From Eublepharis macularius (taxonomy: Eukaryota > Chordata > Lepidosauria > Squamata > Eublepharidae): a stretch of 64,000 nucleotides of DNA. A program made the translations under genes and the position numbers. The notes beneath the pieces were generated by a model. The model searched no databases. It saw only the letters and a program-made list of their open reading frames with translations, and was not told the origin of the DNA. The stretch is from contig NC_072802.1 in NCBI RefSeq assembly GCF_028583425.1, positions 12,595,926 through 12,659,925 on the forward strand. The letters run 5' to 3'. The stretch's first letter is position 1; each line of letters begins with the position of its first letter. This document shows positions 63,761-64,000 of this stretch, in pieces.

Positions 63761-64000
63761 GTGAGTAGTAAATTGGCTTCTCCCATGATCAGTTTCGATT
63801 ATTTCTGGCCAGTGTAACCTCCAAGGTCAAACCTACCCTGTGACTGTGTTGTCTGGCCTAGCAATTAGCCTTATGCAGACGCCACAAAATCCAGAGGCGA
63901 ATTGTGCTCAGAGAGCAAAGCAGAATTGCCCCCACTGTCCACGTGATTGGCTCTGATGGGTGGGTCCTCCTGTTCAGAAGACCCAATCAGGCCTGAGCAA
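63761..64000. other. Start of intron 9
   Basis: Begins GTGAGTAGTA. No feature recognised before the window ends. Confidence 0.6.

Overview
The window is non-coding-rich vertebrate DNA carrying most of one split gene, CHRDL1 (chordin-like 1, a secreted BMP antagonist), on the + strand. Nine coding exons with GT/AG junctions and consistent phases lie between 4529 and 63760. They encode a signal peptide, three von Willebrand factor C (VWC) domains and the start of the C-terminal region. The last roughly 70 codons lie beyond the right edge, and a non-coding first exon probably lies left of the first exon seen here. No other host gene was found on either strand.

The repeats point to a squamate reptile, most likely a lizard and possibly a gecko. 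They include tRNA-derived Sauria-type SINEs, 5S-rRNA-derived SINEs, CR1, L2-like and BovB/RTE-type LINEs, a Ty3/Gypsy element, a Helitron, many hAT-type MITEs and relics of Penelope-like elements. The species call is inference.

Layout: 1-4475 upstream or first intron (tRNA SINE, nested hAT pair, inverted-repeat element, LINE tail). 4476-4625 exon with the start codon. 4626-9017 intron with a snap-back hammerhead repeat and an L2-like LINE. 9018-9130 and 10969-11062 encode VWC1. 11063-40349 is a 29-kb intron holding the Gypsy element, several DNA transposons, BovB, a minisatellite-bearing Helitron, a second L2-like copy and three hammerhead-bearing loci. 40350-40495 and 41698-41791 encode VWC2. 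45499-45566 and 52259-52433 encode the linker. 52434-62724 is an intron with CR1, a composite element, a nested hAT pair and a GAAA array. 62725-62919 encodes VWC3. 63593-63760 encodes the start of the C-terminal region.

The most notable non-genic signals are hammerhead-ribozyme-like motifs of Penelope-like retroelements, three of them in facing inverted pairs, and a dense nest of hAT-type insertions whose 8-bp target duplications can be read directly. No wholly new system is claimed. All boundaries and family names come from reading the sequence without database searches.
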